Shown piece after piece: positions 9,621 through 21,801 of a stretch of DNA of 64,000 nucleotides. The position numbers were made by a program, and so were the translations under genes. The notes below the pieces were generated by a model that was not told the origin of the DNA, did no database searches, and saw only the letters and a program-made list of their open reading frames with translations. Position 1 is the first letter of the stretch, and each line of letters begins with the position of its first letter. The DNA comes from Ehretia macrophylla (lineage: Eukaryota; Streptophyta; Magnoliopsida; Boraginales; Ehretiaceae). Location: NCBI GenBank assembly GCA_037974665.1, contig CM075773.1:16544146-16608145 (forward strand), in the 5' to 3' direction.

Positions 9621-10179
9621 GTCATGTTGAGGGCACAATTCCTTTATGTGTTAACGGTTCACAGTCCCAGCCTAGAGATATGGCCCATTCAAAAGGCCCA
9701 ATGGGCTTAACGACAACCCATCCTCTTCAACAACGCAGCATCCTCGCAAGACGTTATATCGACGCATTGTGGGGTCCTCTAATGTGCCGCGAGTAAGGTT
9801 GTCGTCCTTTTAACAGCTCACGACGTACGATCCGGGACGGAAAAACAGAGCAAAAGAGGAAAAGTGGCCCGAAACTAATGAAAACGTTCGATTTTGAGCT
9901 CTGAAAAGGGTATAGAGAGCTAGCTAGCTGCCCCCGTCGTAGAGCTCTCAGAGAGCTTTCCAACGGTATGCTGTGCGCCTCGTAACTCCTTACGGATCAA
10001 AAGTTATGGGCACCGGAGCGACGGAGACCTGGTCATAAGCCCTACGCCCTCGGTTTACGGGCCCTGCCTCCACGTGAAGAGAAGTTGTCTTGCCCAAGGT
10101 GCCGTGGGATTCGATAATAGAAATGTGGTGGGTAAAGTATCTTGGCAACGCTAACCGGAGCAAAAAAAATTGAAAAGGG

Positions 10180-10297
10180 GGGTGCAACACGAGGACTTCC
10201 CAGGGGGTCACCCATCCTAGTACTACTCTCGCCCAAGCACTCTTAACTTTGGAGTTCTGATGGGATCCGGTGCATTAGTGCTGGTATGATCGCACCC
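10180..10297 (-). rRNA. 5S rRNA gene, copy 16
   Basis: C57A and G48A. The gene and 100-160 bp of its upstream spacer match copy 13, 2020 bp to the left. Confidence 0.92.
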
Positions 10298-10855
10298 GTC
10301 ATGTTGAGGGCACAATTCCTTTATGTGTTAACGGTTCACAGTCGCAGCCTAGAGATATGGCCCATTCAAAAGGCCCAATGGGCTTAACGACAACCCATCC
10401 GCTTCAACAATGCAGCAACCTCGCAAGACGTGATATCGACGCATTGTAGGGTCCTCTAATGTGCCGCGAGTAAGGTTGTCGTCCTTTTAACAGCTCACGA
10501 CGTACGATCCGGGACGGAAAAACAGAGCAAAAGAAGAAAAGTAGCCCGAAACTGATAGAAACGTTCGATTTTGAGCTCCGAAAAGGGCACGGCGAGCTAG
10601 CTAGTTGCCCCCATCGTAGAGCTCTCAGAGTGCTTTCCAACGGTATGCTGTGTGCCTCGTAACTCCTTACGGATCTAAAGTTATGGGCACCGGAGCGACG
10701 GAGACCTGGTCACAAGCCCTACGCCCTCGGATTACTGGCCCAGCCTCCACGTGAAGAGAAGTTGTCTTGCCCAAGGTGCCGTGGGATTCGATAATAGAAA
10801 TGTGGTGGGTAAAGTATCTTGGCAACCCTAACCGGAGCAAAAAAAATTGAAAAGG

Positions 10856-10973
10856 GGGTGCAACACGAGGACTTCCCAGGGGGTCACCCATCCTAGTACT
10901 ACTCTCGCCTAAGCACGCTTAACTTCGGAGTTCTGATGGGATCCGGTGCATTAGTGCTGGTATGATCGCACCC
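10856..10973 (-). rRNA. 5S rRNA gene, copy 17
   Basis: Single difference G64A, shared with copy 19. Confidence 0.95.
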
Positions 10974-11531
10974 GTCATGTTGAGGGCACAATTCCTTTAT
11001 GTGTTAACAGTTCACAGTCCCAGCCTAGAGATATGGCCCATTCAAAAGGCCCAATGGGCTTAACGACAACCCATCCGCTTCAACAACGCAGCATCCTCGC
11101 AAGACGTGATATCGACGCATTGTAGGGTCCTCTAATGTGCCGCGAGTAAGGTTGTCGTCCTTTTAACAGCTCACGACGTACGATCCGGGACGAAAAAACA
11201 GAGCAAAAAATGAAAAGTGGCCCGAAACTGATGAAAACGTTCGATTTTGAGCTCCGAAAAGGGCACGGCGAGCTAGCTAGTTGCCCCCGTCGTAGAGCTC
11301 TCAGAGAGCTTTCCAACGGTATGCTGTGCGCCTCGTAACTCCTTACGGATCAAAAGTTATGGGCACCGGAGCGACGGAGACCTGGTCACAAGCCCTACGC
11401 CCTCGGTTTGCGGGCCCAGCCTCCACGTGAAGAGAAGTTGTCTTGCCCAAGGTGCCGTGGGATTCGATAATAGAAATGTGGTGGGTAAGTATCTTGGCAA
11501 CGCTAACCGGAGCAAAAAAAATTGAAAAGGG

Positions 11532-11649
11532 GGGTGCAACACGAGGACTTCCCAGGGGGTCACCCATCCTAGTACTACTCTCGCCCAAGCACGCTTAACT
11601 TCGGAGTTCTGATGGGATCCGGTGCATTAGTGCTGGTATGATCGCACCC
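11532..11649 (-). rRNA. 5S rRNA gene, copy 18 (consensus)
   Basis: Exact consensus. One A is missing downstream (GGGTAAGTATC at about 11485), giving a 676-bp unit. Confidence 0.97.
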
Positions 11650-12208
11650 GTCATGTTGAGGGCACAATTCCTTTATGTGTTAACGGTTCACAGTCCCAGC
11701 CTAGAGATATGGCCCATTCAAAAGGCCCAATGGGCTTAACGACAACCCATCCGCTTCAACAACGCAGCATCCTCGCAAGACGTGATATCGACGCATTGTA
11801 GGGTCCTCTAATGTGCCGCGAGTAAGGTTGTCGTCCTTTTAACAGCTCACGACGTACGATCCGGGACGGAAAAACAGAGCAAAAGAAGAAAAGTGGCCCG
11901 AAACTGATGAAAACGTTCAATTTTGAGCTCCGAAAAGGGTAAAGCGAGCTAGCTGGCTGCCCCCATCGTAGAGCTCTTAGAGAGCTTTCCAACGGTATGC
12001 TGTGCACCTCGTAACTCCTTACGGATCAAAAGTTATGGGCACCGGGGCGACGGAGACCTGGTCACATGCCCTACGCCCTCGGTTTGCGGGCCCAGCCTCC
12101 ACGTGAAGAGAAGTTGTCTTGCCCAAGGTGCCGCGGGATTCGATAATAGAAATGTGGTGGGTAAAGTATCTTGGCAACCCTAACCGGAGCAAAAAAAATT
12201 GAAAAGGG

Positions 12209-12326
12209 GGGTGCAACACGAGGACTTCCCAGGGGGTCACCCATCCTAGTACTACTCTCGCCTAAGCACGCTTAACTTCGGAGTTCTGATGGGATCCGGT
12301 GCATTAGTGCTGGTATGATCGCACCC
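12209..12326 (-). rRNA. 5S rRNA gene, copy 19
   Basis: Single difference G64A. Confidence 0.95.
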
Positions 12327-12883
12327 GTCATGTTGAGGGCACAATTCCTTTATGTGTTAACGGTTCACAGTCCCAGCCTAGAGATATGGCCCATTCAAAA
12401 GGCCCAATGGGCTTAACGACAACCCATCCGCTTCAACAACGCAGCATCCTCGCAAGACGTGATATCGACGCATTGTAGGGTCCTCTAATGTGCCGCGAGT
12501 AAGGTTGTCATCCTTTTAACAGCTCACGACGTACGATACGAGACAGAAAAACAGAGCAAATGAAGAAAAGTGGCCCGAAACTGATGAAAACGTTCGATTT
12601 TGAGCTCCGAAAAGGGTACAGCGAGCTAGCTGGCTGCCCCCGTCGTAGAGCTCTCAGAGAGCTTTCCAACGGTATGCTGTGCGCCTCGTAACTCCTTACG
12701 GATCAAAAGTTATGGGCACCGGTGCGACGGAGACCTGGTCACAAGCCCTACGCCCTCGGTTTGCGGCCCGGCCTCCACGTGAAGAGAAGTTGTCTTGCCC
12801 AAGGTGCCGTGGGATTCGATAATAGAAATGTGGTGGGTAAAGTATCTTGGCAACGCTAACCGGAGCGAAAAAAATTGAAAAGG

Positions 12884-13001
12884 GGGTGCGACATGAGGAC
12901 TTCCCAGGGGGTCACCCATCCTAGTACTACTCTCGGCCAAGCACGCTTAACTTCGGAGTTCTGGTGGGATCTGGTTCGTTATTGCTTGTATGTTCGCACC
13001 C
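12884..13001 (-). pseudogene. 5S rRNA gene, copy 20, likely pseudogene
   Basis: Ten substitutions, seven of them between positions 9 and 38: T112C, G108A, G66C, T38C, G30A, C26A, T24C, C20A, C15A and T9A. Most of the 5' third is altered while the C box is intact and the A box nearly so. The telobox reads AACGCTAA and the T8 tract is broken (GCGAAAAAAA on the plus strand). Confidence 0.75.
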
Positions 13002-13560
13002 GTCATGTTGAGGGCACAATTCCTTTATGTGTTAACGGTTCACAGTCCCAGCCTAGAGATATGGCCCATTCAAAAGGCCCAATGGGCTTAACGACAACCC
13101 ATCCGCTTCAACAACGCAGCATCCTCGCAAGACGTGATATCGACGCATTGTAGGGTCCTCTAATGTGCCGCGAGTAAGGTTGTCGTCCTTTTAACAACTC
13201 GCGACGTACGATCCGGGACGGAAAAACAGAGCAAAAGAAGAAAAGTGGCCCGAAACTGATGAAAACGTTCGATTTTGAGCTCCGAAAAGGGCACGGCGTG
13301 CTAGCTAGCTGCCCCTGTCGTAGAGCTCTAGGAGAGCTTTCCAACGGTATGGTGTGTGCCGCGTAACTCCTTACGGATCAAAAGTTATGGGCACCGGAGC
13401 GACGGAGACCTGGTCACAAGCCCTACGCCCTCGGTTTGCGGGCCCGGCCTCCACGTGAAGAGAAGTTGTCTTGCCCAAGGTGCCGCGGGATTCGATAATA
13501 GAAATGTGGTGGGTAAAGTATCTTGGCAACCCTAACCGGAGCAAAAAAAATTGAAAAAGG

Positions 13561-13678
13561 GTATGCAACACGAGGACTTCCCAGGGGGTCACCCATCCTA
13601 GTACTACTCTCGCCCAAGCACGCTTAACTTCGGAGTTCTGATGGGATCCGGTGCATTGGTGCTGGTATGATCGCACCC
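13561..13678 (-). rRNA. 5S rRNA gene, copy 21
   Basis: T21C, plus C116T and C117A at the 3' end; T at -1. Its spacer matches that of copy 31. Confidence 0.9.
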
Positions 13679-14237
13679 ATCATGTTGAGGGCACAATTCC
13701 TTTATGTGTTAACGGTTCACAGTCCCAGTCTAGAGATATGGCCCATTCAAAAGGCCCAATGGGCTTAACGACAACCCATCCGCTTCAACAACGCAGCATC
13801 CTCGCAAGACGTGATATCGACGCATTGTAGGGTCCTCTAATGTGCCGCGAGTAAGGTTGTCGTCCTTTTAACAGCTCACGACGTACGATCCGGGACGAAA
13901 AAATAGAACAAAAGAAGAAAAGTGGCCCGAAACTGATGAAAACGTTCGATTTTGAGCTCCGAAAATGGCAAGGCGGGCTAGCTACCTGCCCCCGTCTTAG
14001 AGCTCTCGGTGAGCTTTCCAACGGTATGCTGTGCACCGCGTAACTCCTTACGGATCAAAAGTTATGGGCACCGGAGCGACGGTGACCTGGTCACAAGCCC
14101 TACGCCCTCGGTTTGCGGGCCCAGCCTCCACGTGAAGAGAAGTTGTCTTGCCCAAGGTACCGCGGGATTCGATAATAGAAATGTGGTGGGTAAAGTATCT
14201 TGGCAACCCTAACCGGAGCAAAAAAAATTGAAAAGGG

Positions 14238-14355
14238 GGGTGCAACACGAGAACTTCCCAAGGGGTCACCCATCCTAGTACTACTCTCGCCCAAGCACGC
14301 TTAACTTCGGAGTTCTGATGGGATCCGGTTCATTAGTGCTGGTATGATCGCACCC
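14238..14355 (-). rRNA. 5S rRNA gene, copy 22
   Basis: Differences C104T, C95T and C26A. Confidence 0.91.
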
Positions 14356-14914
14356 GTCATGTTGAGGGCACAATTCCTTTATGTGTTAACGGTTCACAGT
14401 CCCAGCCTAGAGATATGGCCCATTCAAAAGGCCCAATGGGCTTAACGACAACCCATCCGCTTCAACAACGCAGCATCCTCGTAAGACGTGATATCGACAC
14501 ATTGTAGGGTCCTCTAATGTGCCGCGAGTAAGGTTGTCGTCCTTTTAACAGCTCACGACGTACGATCCGGGACAAAAAAACTGAGCAAAGGTAGAAAAGT
14601 AGCCCGAAACTGATGAAAACGTTCGATTTTGAGCTCCAAAAAGGGCACAGCGAGCCAGCTAGCTGCCCCCGTCGTAGAGCTCTCAGAGAGCTTTCCAACG
14701 GTATGCTGTGCGCCGCGTAACTCCTTACGGATCAAAAGTTATGGGCACCGGAGCGACGGAGACCTGGTCACAAGCCCTACGCCCTCGGTTTGCGGGCCCA
14801 GCCTCCACGTGAAGAGAAGTTGTCTTGCCCAAGGTGCCGTGGGATTCGATAATAGAAATTTGGTGGGTAAAGTATCTTGGCAACGCTAACCGGAGCAAAA
14901 AAAATTGAAAAGGG

Positions 14915-15032
14915 GGGTGCAACACGAGGACTTCCCAGGGTGTCACCCATCCTAGTACTACTCTCGCCCAAGCACGCTTAACTTCGGAGTTCTGATGGGA
15001 TCCGGTGCATTAGTGCTGGTATGATCGCACCC
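14915..15032 (-). rRNA. 5S rRNA gene, copy 23
   Basis: Single difference C92A in the C box. AACGCTAA unit. Confidence 0.94.
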
Positions 15033-15591
15033 GTCATGTTGAGGGCACAATTCCTTTATGTGTTAACGGTTCACAGTCCCAGCCTAGAGATATGGCCCAT
15101 TCAAAAGGCCTAATGGGCTTAACGACAACCCATCCGCTTCAACAACGCAGCATCCTCGCAAGACGTGATATCGACGCATTGTAGGGTCCTCTAATGTGCC
15201 GCGAGTAAGGTTGTCGTCCTTTTAACAGCTCGCGACTTACGATCCGGGACGGAAAAACAGAGCAAAAGAAGAAAAGTGGCACGAAACTGATGAAAACGTT
15301 CGATTTTGAGCTCCGAAAAGGGTACGGTGAGCTAGCTATCTACCCCCGTCGTAGAGATCTCGGAGAGCTTTCCAACGGTATGCTGTGCGCCGCGTAACTC
15401 CTTACGGATCAAAATTTATGGGCACCGGAGCTACGGAGACCTGGTCACAAGCCCTACGCCCTTGGTTTGCGGGCCCAGCCTCCACGTGAAGAGAAGTTGT
15501 CTTGCCCATGGTGCCGTGGGATTCGATAATAGAAATGTGGTGGGTAAAGTATCTTGGCTACCCTAACCGGAGCAAAAAAAATTGAAAAAGG

Positions 15592-15709
15592 GGGTGCAAC
15601 ACGAGGACTTCCCAAGGGGTCACCCATCCTAGTACTACTCTCGCCCAAGCACGCTTAACTTCGGAGTTCTGATGGGATCCGGTGCATTAGTGCTGGTATG
15701 ATCGCACCC
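15592..15709 (-). rRNA. 5S rRNA gene, copy 24
   Basis: Single difference C95T. Its telobox position reads CTACCCTAA. Confidence 0.95.
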
Positions 15710-16268
15710 GTCATGTTGAGGGCACAATTCCTTTATGTGTTAACGGTTCAAAGTCCCAGCCTAGAGATATGGCCCATTCAAAAGGCCCAATGGGCTTAAC
15801 GACAACCCATCCGCTTCAACAACGCAGCATCCTCGCAAGACGTGATATCGACGCATTGTAGGGTCCTCTAATGTGCCGCGAGTAAGGTTGTCGTCCTTTT
15901 AACAGCTCACGACGTACGATCCGGGACGGAAAAACAGAGCAAAAGAAGAAAAGTGGCCCGAAACTGATGAAAACGTTCGATTTTGAGCTCCGAAAAGGGC
16001 ACGACGAGCTTGCTAGCTGCCTCCGTTGTAGAGCTATCAGAGAGCTTTCCAACGGTATGCTGTGCGCCTCGTAACTCCTTACGGATCAAAAGTTATGGGC
16101 ACTGGAGCGACGGAGACCTGGTCACAAGCCCTACGCCCTCGGTTTGCGGGCCCAACCTCCACGTGAAGAGAAGTTGGCTTGCCCAACGTGCCGTGGGCGT
16201 CGGTAATAGAAATGGGGGGGGTAAAGTATCTTGGCAACCCTAACCGGAGCAAAAAAATTTGAGAAGGG

Positions 16269-16386
16269 GGGTGCAACACGAGGACTTCCCAGGGGGTCAC
16301 CCATCCTAGTACTAATCTCGCCCAAGCACGCTTAACTTCGGAGTTCTGATGGGATCCGGCGCATTAGTGCTGGTATGATCGCACCC
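16269..16386 (-). rRNA. 5S rRNA gene, copy 25
   Basis: Differences G72T (intermediate element) and A27G. The downstream spacer has an unusual cluster of changes at 16175-16220. Confidence 0.91.
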
Positions 16387-16945
16387 GTCATGTTAAGGGC
16401 ACAATTCCTTTATGTGTTAACGGTTCACAGTCCCAGCCTAGAGATATGGCCCATTCAAAAGGCCCAATGGGCTTAACGACAACCCATCCGCTTCAACAAC
16501 GCAGCATCCTCGCAAGACGTGATATTGACGCATTGTATGGTCCTCTAATGTGCCGCGAGTAAGGTTGTCGTCCTTTTAACAGCTCACGACGTACGATCCG
16601 GGACGGAAAAATAGAGCAAAATAAGAAAAGTGGCCCAAAACTGATGAAAATGTTCGATTTTGAGGTCCGAAAAGGGCACAGCGAGCTAGCTAGCTGCCCC
16701 CGTCGTAGAGCTCTCGGAGAGCTTTCCAACGGTATGCTGTGCGCCGCGTAACTCCTTACGGATCAAAAGTTATGGGCACCGGAGCGACAGAGTCCTGGTC
16801 ACAAGCCCTACGCCCTCGGTTTGCGGGCCCAGCCTCCACGTGAAGAGAAGTTGTCTTGTCCAAGGTGCCGTTGGATTCGATAATAGAAATGTGGTGGGTA
16901 AAGTATCTTGGCAACCCTAACCGGAGCAAAAAAAATTGAAAAGGG

Positions 16946-17063
16946 TGGTGCAACACGAGGACTTCCCAGGGGGTCACACATCCTAGTACTACTCTCGCCC
17001 AAGCACGCTTAACTTCGGAGTTCTGATGGGATCCGGTGCATTAGTGCTGGTATGATCGCACCC
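16946..17063 (-). rRNA. 5S rRNA gene, copy 26
   Basis: Differences C118A and G86T (C box). Confidence 0.92.
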
Positions 17064-17622
17064 GTCATGTTGAGGGCACAATTCCTTTATGTGTTAACGG
17101 TTCACAGTCCCAGCCTAGAGATATGGCCCATTCAAAAGGCCCAATGGGCTTAACGACAACCCATCCGCTTCAGCGACGCAGCATCCTCGCAAGACGTGAT
17201 ATCGACGCATTGTAGGGTCCTCTAATGTGCCGCGAGTAAGGTTGTCGTCCTTTTAACAGCTCACGACGTACGATCCGGGACGGAAAAACAGAGCAAAAGA
17301 AGAAAAGTGGCCCGAAACTAATGAAAAAGTTCGATTTTGAGCTCCGAAAAGGGCACAGCAAGCTAGCTAGCTGCACCCGTCGTAGAGCTCTCAGAGAGCT
17401 TTCCAACGGTATGCTGTGCACCTCGTAACTCCTTACGGATCAAAAGTTATGGGCACCGGAGCGACGGAGACCTGGTCACAAGCCCTACGCCCACGGTTTG
17501 CGGGCCCAGCCTCCACGTGAAGACAAGTTGTCTTGCCCATGGTGCCGTGGGATTCGATAATAGAAATGTGGTGGGTAAAGTATCTTGGCAACGCTAACCG
17601 GAGCAAAAAAAATTGAAAAGGG

Positions 17623-17740
17623 GTGTGCAACACGAGGACTTCCCAGGGGGTCACCCATCCTAGTACTACTCTCGCCCAAGCACGCTTAACTTCGGAGTTC
17701 TGATGGGATCTGGTGCATTAGTGCTGGTATGATCGCACCC
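17623..17740 (-). rRNA. 5S rRNA gene, copy 27
   Basis: C117A and G30A; the BamHI site GGATCC is lost. Upstream reads GTCAAGTTG on the plus strand. Same haplotype as copies 37 and 38. Confidence 0.92.
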
Positions 17741-18299
17741 GTCAAGTTGAGGGCACAATTCCTTTATGTGTTAACGGTTCACTGTCCCAGCCTAGAGATA
17801 TGGCCCATTCAAAAGGCCCAATGGGCTTAACGACAACCCATCCGCTTCAGCGACGCAGCATCCTCGCAAGACGTGATATCGACGCATTGTAGGGTCCTCT
17901 AATGTGCCGCGAGTAAGGTTGTCGTCCTTTTAACAGCTCACGACTTACGATTCGGGACGGAAAAAAATAGCAAAAGAAGAAAAGTGGCCCGAAACTGATG
18001 TAAACGTTCGATTTTGAGCTCCGAAAAGGGCACGGCAAGCTAGCTAGCTTCCCCCGTCATAGAGCTCTCGGAGAGCTTTCCAACGGTATGCTGTGCGCCG
18101 CGTAACTCCTTACGGATCAAAAGTTATGGGCACCGGAGAGACGGAGACCTGGTCACAAGCCCTACGCCCTCGGTTTGCGGGCCCAGCCTCCACGTGAAGA
18201 GAAGTTGTCTTGCCCAAGGTGCCGTGGGATTCGATAATAGAAATGTGGTGGGTCAAGTATCTTGGCAACCCTAACCGGAGCAAAAAAAATTGAAAAGGG

Positions 18300-18417
18300 G
18301 GGTGCAACACGAGGACTTCCCACGGGGTCACCCATCCTAGTACTACTCTCGCCCAAGCACGCTTAACTTCGGCGTTCTGATGGGATCCGGTGCATTAGTG
18401 CTGGTATGATCGCACCC
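18300..18417 (-). rRNA. 5S rRNA gene, copy 28
   Basis: Differences C95G and T45G. Confidence 0.92.
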
Positions 18418-18976
18418 GTCATGTTGAGGGCACAATTCCTTTATGTGTTAACGGTTCACAGTCCCAGCCTAGAGATATGGCTCATTCAAAAGGCCCAATG
18501 GTCTTAACGACAACCCATCCGCTTCAACAACGCAGCATCCTCGCAAGACGTGATATCGACGCATTGTAGGGTCCTCTAATGTGCCACGAGTAAGGTTGTC
18601 GTCCTTTTAACAGCTCACGACGTACGATCCGGGACGGAAAAACAGAGCAAAAGAAGAAAAGTGGACCGAAAATGATGAAAACGTTCGATTTTGAGCTCCA
18701 AAAAGTGCACAGCGAGCTAGCTAGCTGCCCCCGTCGTAGAGCTCTCAGAGAGCTTTCCAACGGTATGCTGTGCGCCTCGTAACTCCTTACGGATCAAAAG
18801 TTATGGGCACCGGAGCGACGGAGACCTGGTCACAAGCCCTACGCCCTCGGTTTGCGGGCCCAGCCTTCACGTGAAGAGAAGTTGTCTTGCCCAAGGTGCC
18901 GTGGGATTCGATAATAGAAATGTGGTGGGTAAAGTACCTTGGCAACCCTAACCGGAGCAAAAAAAATTGAAAAGGG

Positions 18977-19094
18977 GGGTGCAACACGAGGACTTCCCAG
19001 GGGGTCACCTATCCTAGTACTACTCTCGCCCAAGCACGCTTAACTTCGGAGTTCTGATGGGATCCGGTGCATTAGTGCTGGTATGATAGCACCC
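18977..19094 (-). rRNA. 5S rRNA gene, copy 29
   Basis: Differences G85A (C box) and G7T. Confidence 0.92.
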
Positions 19095-19652
19095 GTCATG
19101 TTGAGGGCACAATTCCTTTATGTGTTAACGGTTCACAGTCCCAGCCTAGAGATATGGCCCATTCAAAAGGCCCAATGGGCTTAACGAGAACCCATCCGCT
19201 TCAACAACGCAGCATCCTCGCAAGACGTGATATCGACTCATTGTAGGGTCCTCTAATGTGCCGCGAGTAAGGTTGTCGTCCTTTTAACAGCTCACGACGT
19301 ACGATCCGGGACGGAAAAACAGAGCAAAAGAAGAAAAGTGGCCTGAAACTGATGAAAACGTTTGATTTTGAGCTCCGAAAAGGGCACAGCGAGCTAGCTA
19401 GCTGCCCCCGTCGTAGAGCTCTCAGAGAGCTTTCCAACGGTATGCTGTGCGCCTCGTAACTCCTTACGGATCAAAAGTTATGGGCACCGGAGTGACGGAG
19501 ACCTGGTCACAAGCCCTACGCCCTCGGTTTGCGGGCCCAGCCTTCACGTGAAGAGAAGTTGTCTTGCCCAAGGTGCTGTGGGATTCGATAATAGAAATGT
19601 GGTGGGTAAAGTATCTTGGCAACGCTAACCGGAGCTAAAAAATTGAAAATGG

Positions 19653-19770
19653 GGGTGCAACACGACGACTTCCCAGGGGGTCACCCATCCTAGTACTACT
19701 CACGCCAAAGCACGCTTAACTTCGGAGTTCTGATGGGATCCGGTGCATTGGTGCTGGTATGATCGCACCC
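19653..19770 (-). rRNA. 5S rRNA gene, copy 30 (divergent)
   Basis: Four differences: C105G, A69T, G64T and T21C. The T8 tract is shortened to T6 with an interrupting base. Confidence 0.85.
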
Positions 19771-20328
19771 GTCATGTTGAGGGCACAATTCCTTTATGTG
19801 TTAACGGTTCACAGTCCCAGCCTAGAGATATGGCCCATTCAAAAGGCCCAATGGGCTTAACGACAACCCATCCGCTTCAACAACACAGCATCCTCGCAAG
19901 ACGTGATATCGACGCATTGTAGGGTCCTCTAATGTGCCGCGAGTAAGGTTGTCGTCCTTTTAACAGCTCGCGACGTACGATCCAGGACGAAAAAACAGAG
20001 CAAAAGAAGAAAAGTGGCCCGAAACTGATGAAAATGTTCGATTTTGAGCTCCGAAAAGGGCACGGCGTGCTAGCTAGCTGCCCCTGTCGTAGAGCTCTCG
20101 GAGAGCTTTCCAACGGTATGGTGTGTGCCGCGTAACTCCTTACGGATCAAAAGTTATGGGCACCGGAGCGACGGAGACCTGGTCACAAGCCCTACGCCCT
20201 CGGTTTGCGGGCCCGGCCTCCACGTGAAGAGAAGTTGTCTTGCCCAAGGTGCCGCGGGATTCGATAATAGAAATGTGGTGGGTAAAGTATCTTGGCAACC
20301 CTAACCGGAGCAAAAAAAATTGAAAAAG

Positions 20329-20446
20329 GGGTGCAACACGAGGATTTCCTAGCGGGTCACCCATCCTAGTACTACTCTCGCCAGAGCAAGCTTAACTTCG
20401 GAGTTCTGATGGGATCCGGTGCATTTTTGCTGGTATGATCGAACCC
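20329..20446 (-). pseudogene. 5S rRNA gene, copy 31, likely pseudogene
   Basis: Nine substitutions: G102A, G97A, C94G, G64T, T63C, G58T, T21A, C20A and G5T, touching A and C boxes. The upstream region is also altered: T at -1, and the plus strand reads ATTTATTTG where CTTTATGTG is normal. Gene and promoter appear to decay together. Confidence 0.75.
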
Positions 20447-21005
20447 ATCATGTTGGGGGCACAATTCATTTATTTGTTAACGGTTCATAGTCCCATCCTA
20501 GAGAGATGGCCCATTCAAAAGGCCCAATGGGCTTAACGACAACCCATCCGCTTCAACAACGCAGCATCCTCGCAAGACGTGATATCGACGCATTGTAGGG
20601 TCCTCTAATGTGCCGCGAGTAAGTTTGTCGTCCTTTTAACAGCTCACGACGTACGATCCGGGACGGAAAAACAGAGCAAAAGAAGAAAAGTAGCCCGAAA
20701 CTGATGAAAACATTCAATTTTGAGCTCCGAAAAGGGCACGGCAAACTAGCTAGCTTCCCCCGTCGTAGAGCTCTCGGAGAGCTTTCCAACGGTATGCTGT
20801 GCGCCGCGTAACTCCTTACGGATCAAAAGTTATTGGCACCGGAGCGACGGAGACCTGGTCACAAGCCCTACGCCCTCGGTTTGCGGGCCCAGCCTTCACG
20901 TGAAGAGAAGTTGTCTTGCCCAAGGTGCCGTGGGATTCGATAATAGAAATGTGGTGGGTAAAGTATCTTGGCAACGCTAACCGGAGCAAAAAAAATTGAA
21001 AAAGG

Positions 21006-21123
21006 GGGTGCAACACGAGCACTTCCCAGGGGGTCACCCATCCAAAGTACTACTCTCGCCCAAGCACGCTTAACTTCGGAGTTCTGAAGGGATCCGGTGC
21101 ATTAGTGCTGATATGTCGCACCC
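21006..21123 (-). pseudogene. 5S rRNA gene, copy 32, likely pseudogene (two indels)
   Basis: A one-base insertion with A80T at the A79/A80 region and a one-base deletion at T9, plus C104G, A37T and C14T. The net length stays 118, but the distance between internal promoter parts is changed by one base. Confidence 0.65.
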
Positions 21124-21683
21124 GTCATGTTGAGGGCACAATTCCTTTATGTGTTAACGGTTCACAGTCCCAGCCTAGAGATATGGCCCATTCAAAAGGC
21201 CCAATGGGCTTAACGACAACCCATCCGCTTCAACAACACAGCATCCTCGCAAGACGTGATATCGACGCATTGTAGGGTCCTCTAATGTGCCGCGAGTAAG
21301 GTTGTCATCCTTTTAACAGCTCACGACGTACGATCCGGGACGGAAAAACAGAGCAAAAGAAGAAAAGTGGCCCGAAACTAATGAAAACGTTCGATTTTGA
21401 GCTCCGAAGAAGGCATAGCAAGCTAGCTAGCTACCCCCGCCGTAGAGCTCTCGGAGAGCTTTCTAACGGTATGCTGTGCGCCGCGTAACTCCTTACGGAT
21501 CAAAAGTTATGGGCACCGGAGCGACGGAGACCTGGTCACAAGCCCTACGCCCTCGGTTTGCGGGCCCAGCCTTCACGTGAAGAGAAGTTGTCTTGCCCAA
21601 GGTGCCGTGGGATTCGATAATAGAAATGTGGTGGGTAAAGTATCTTGGCAACGCTAACCGGAGCAAAAAAAATTGAAAATAGG

Positions 21684-21801
21684 GGGTACAACACGAGGAC
21701 TTCCCAGGGGGTCACCCATCCTAGTACTACTCTCGCCCAAGCACGCTTAACTTCAGAGTTCTGATGGGATCCGGTGCATTAGTGCTGGTATGATCGCACC
21801 C
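21684..21801 (-). rRNA. 5S rRNA gene, copy 33
   Basis: Differences C114T and C47T. Confidence 0.92.
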
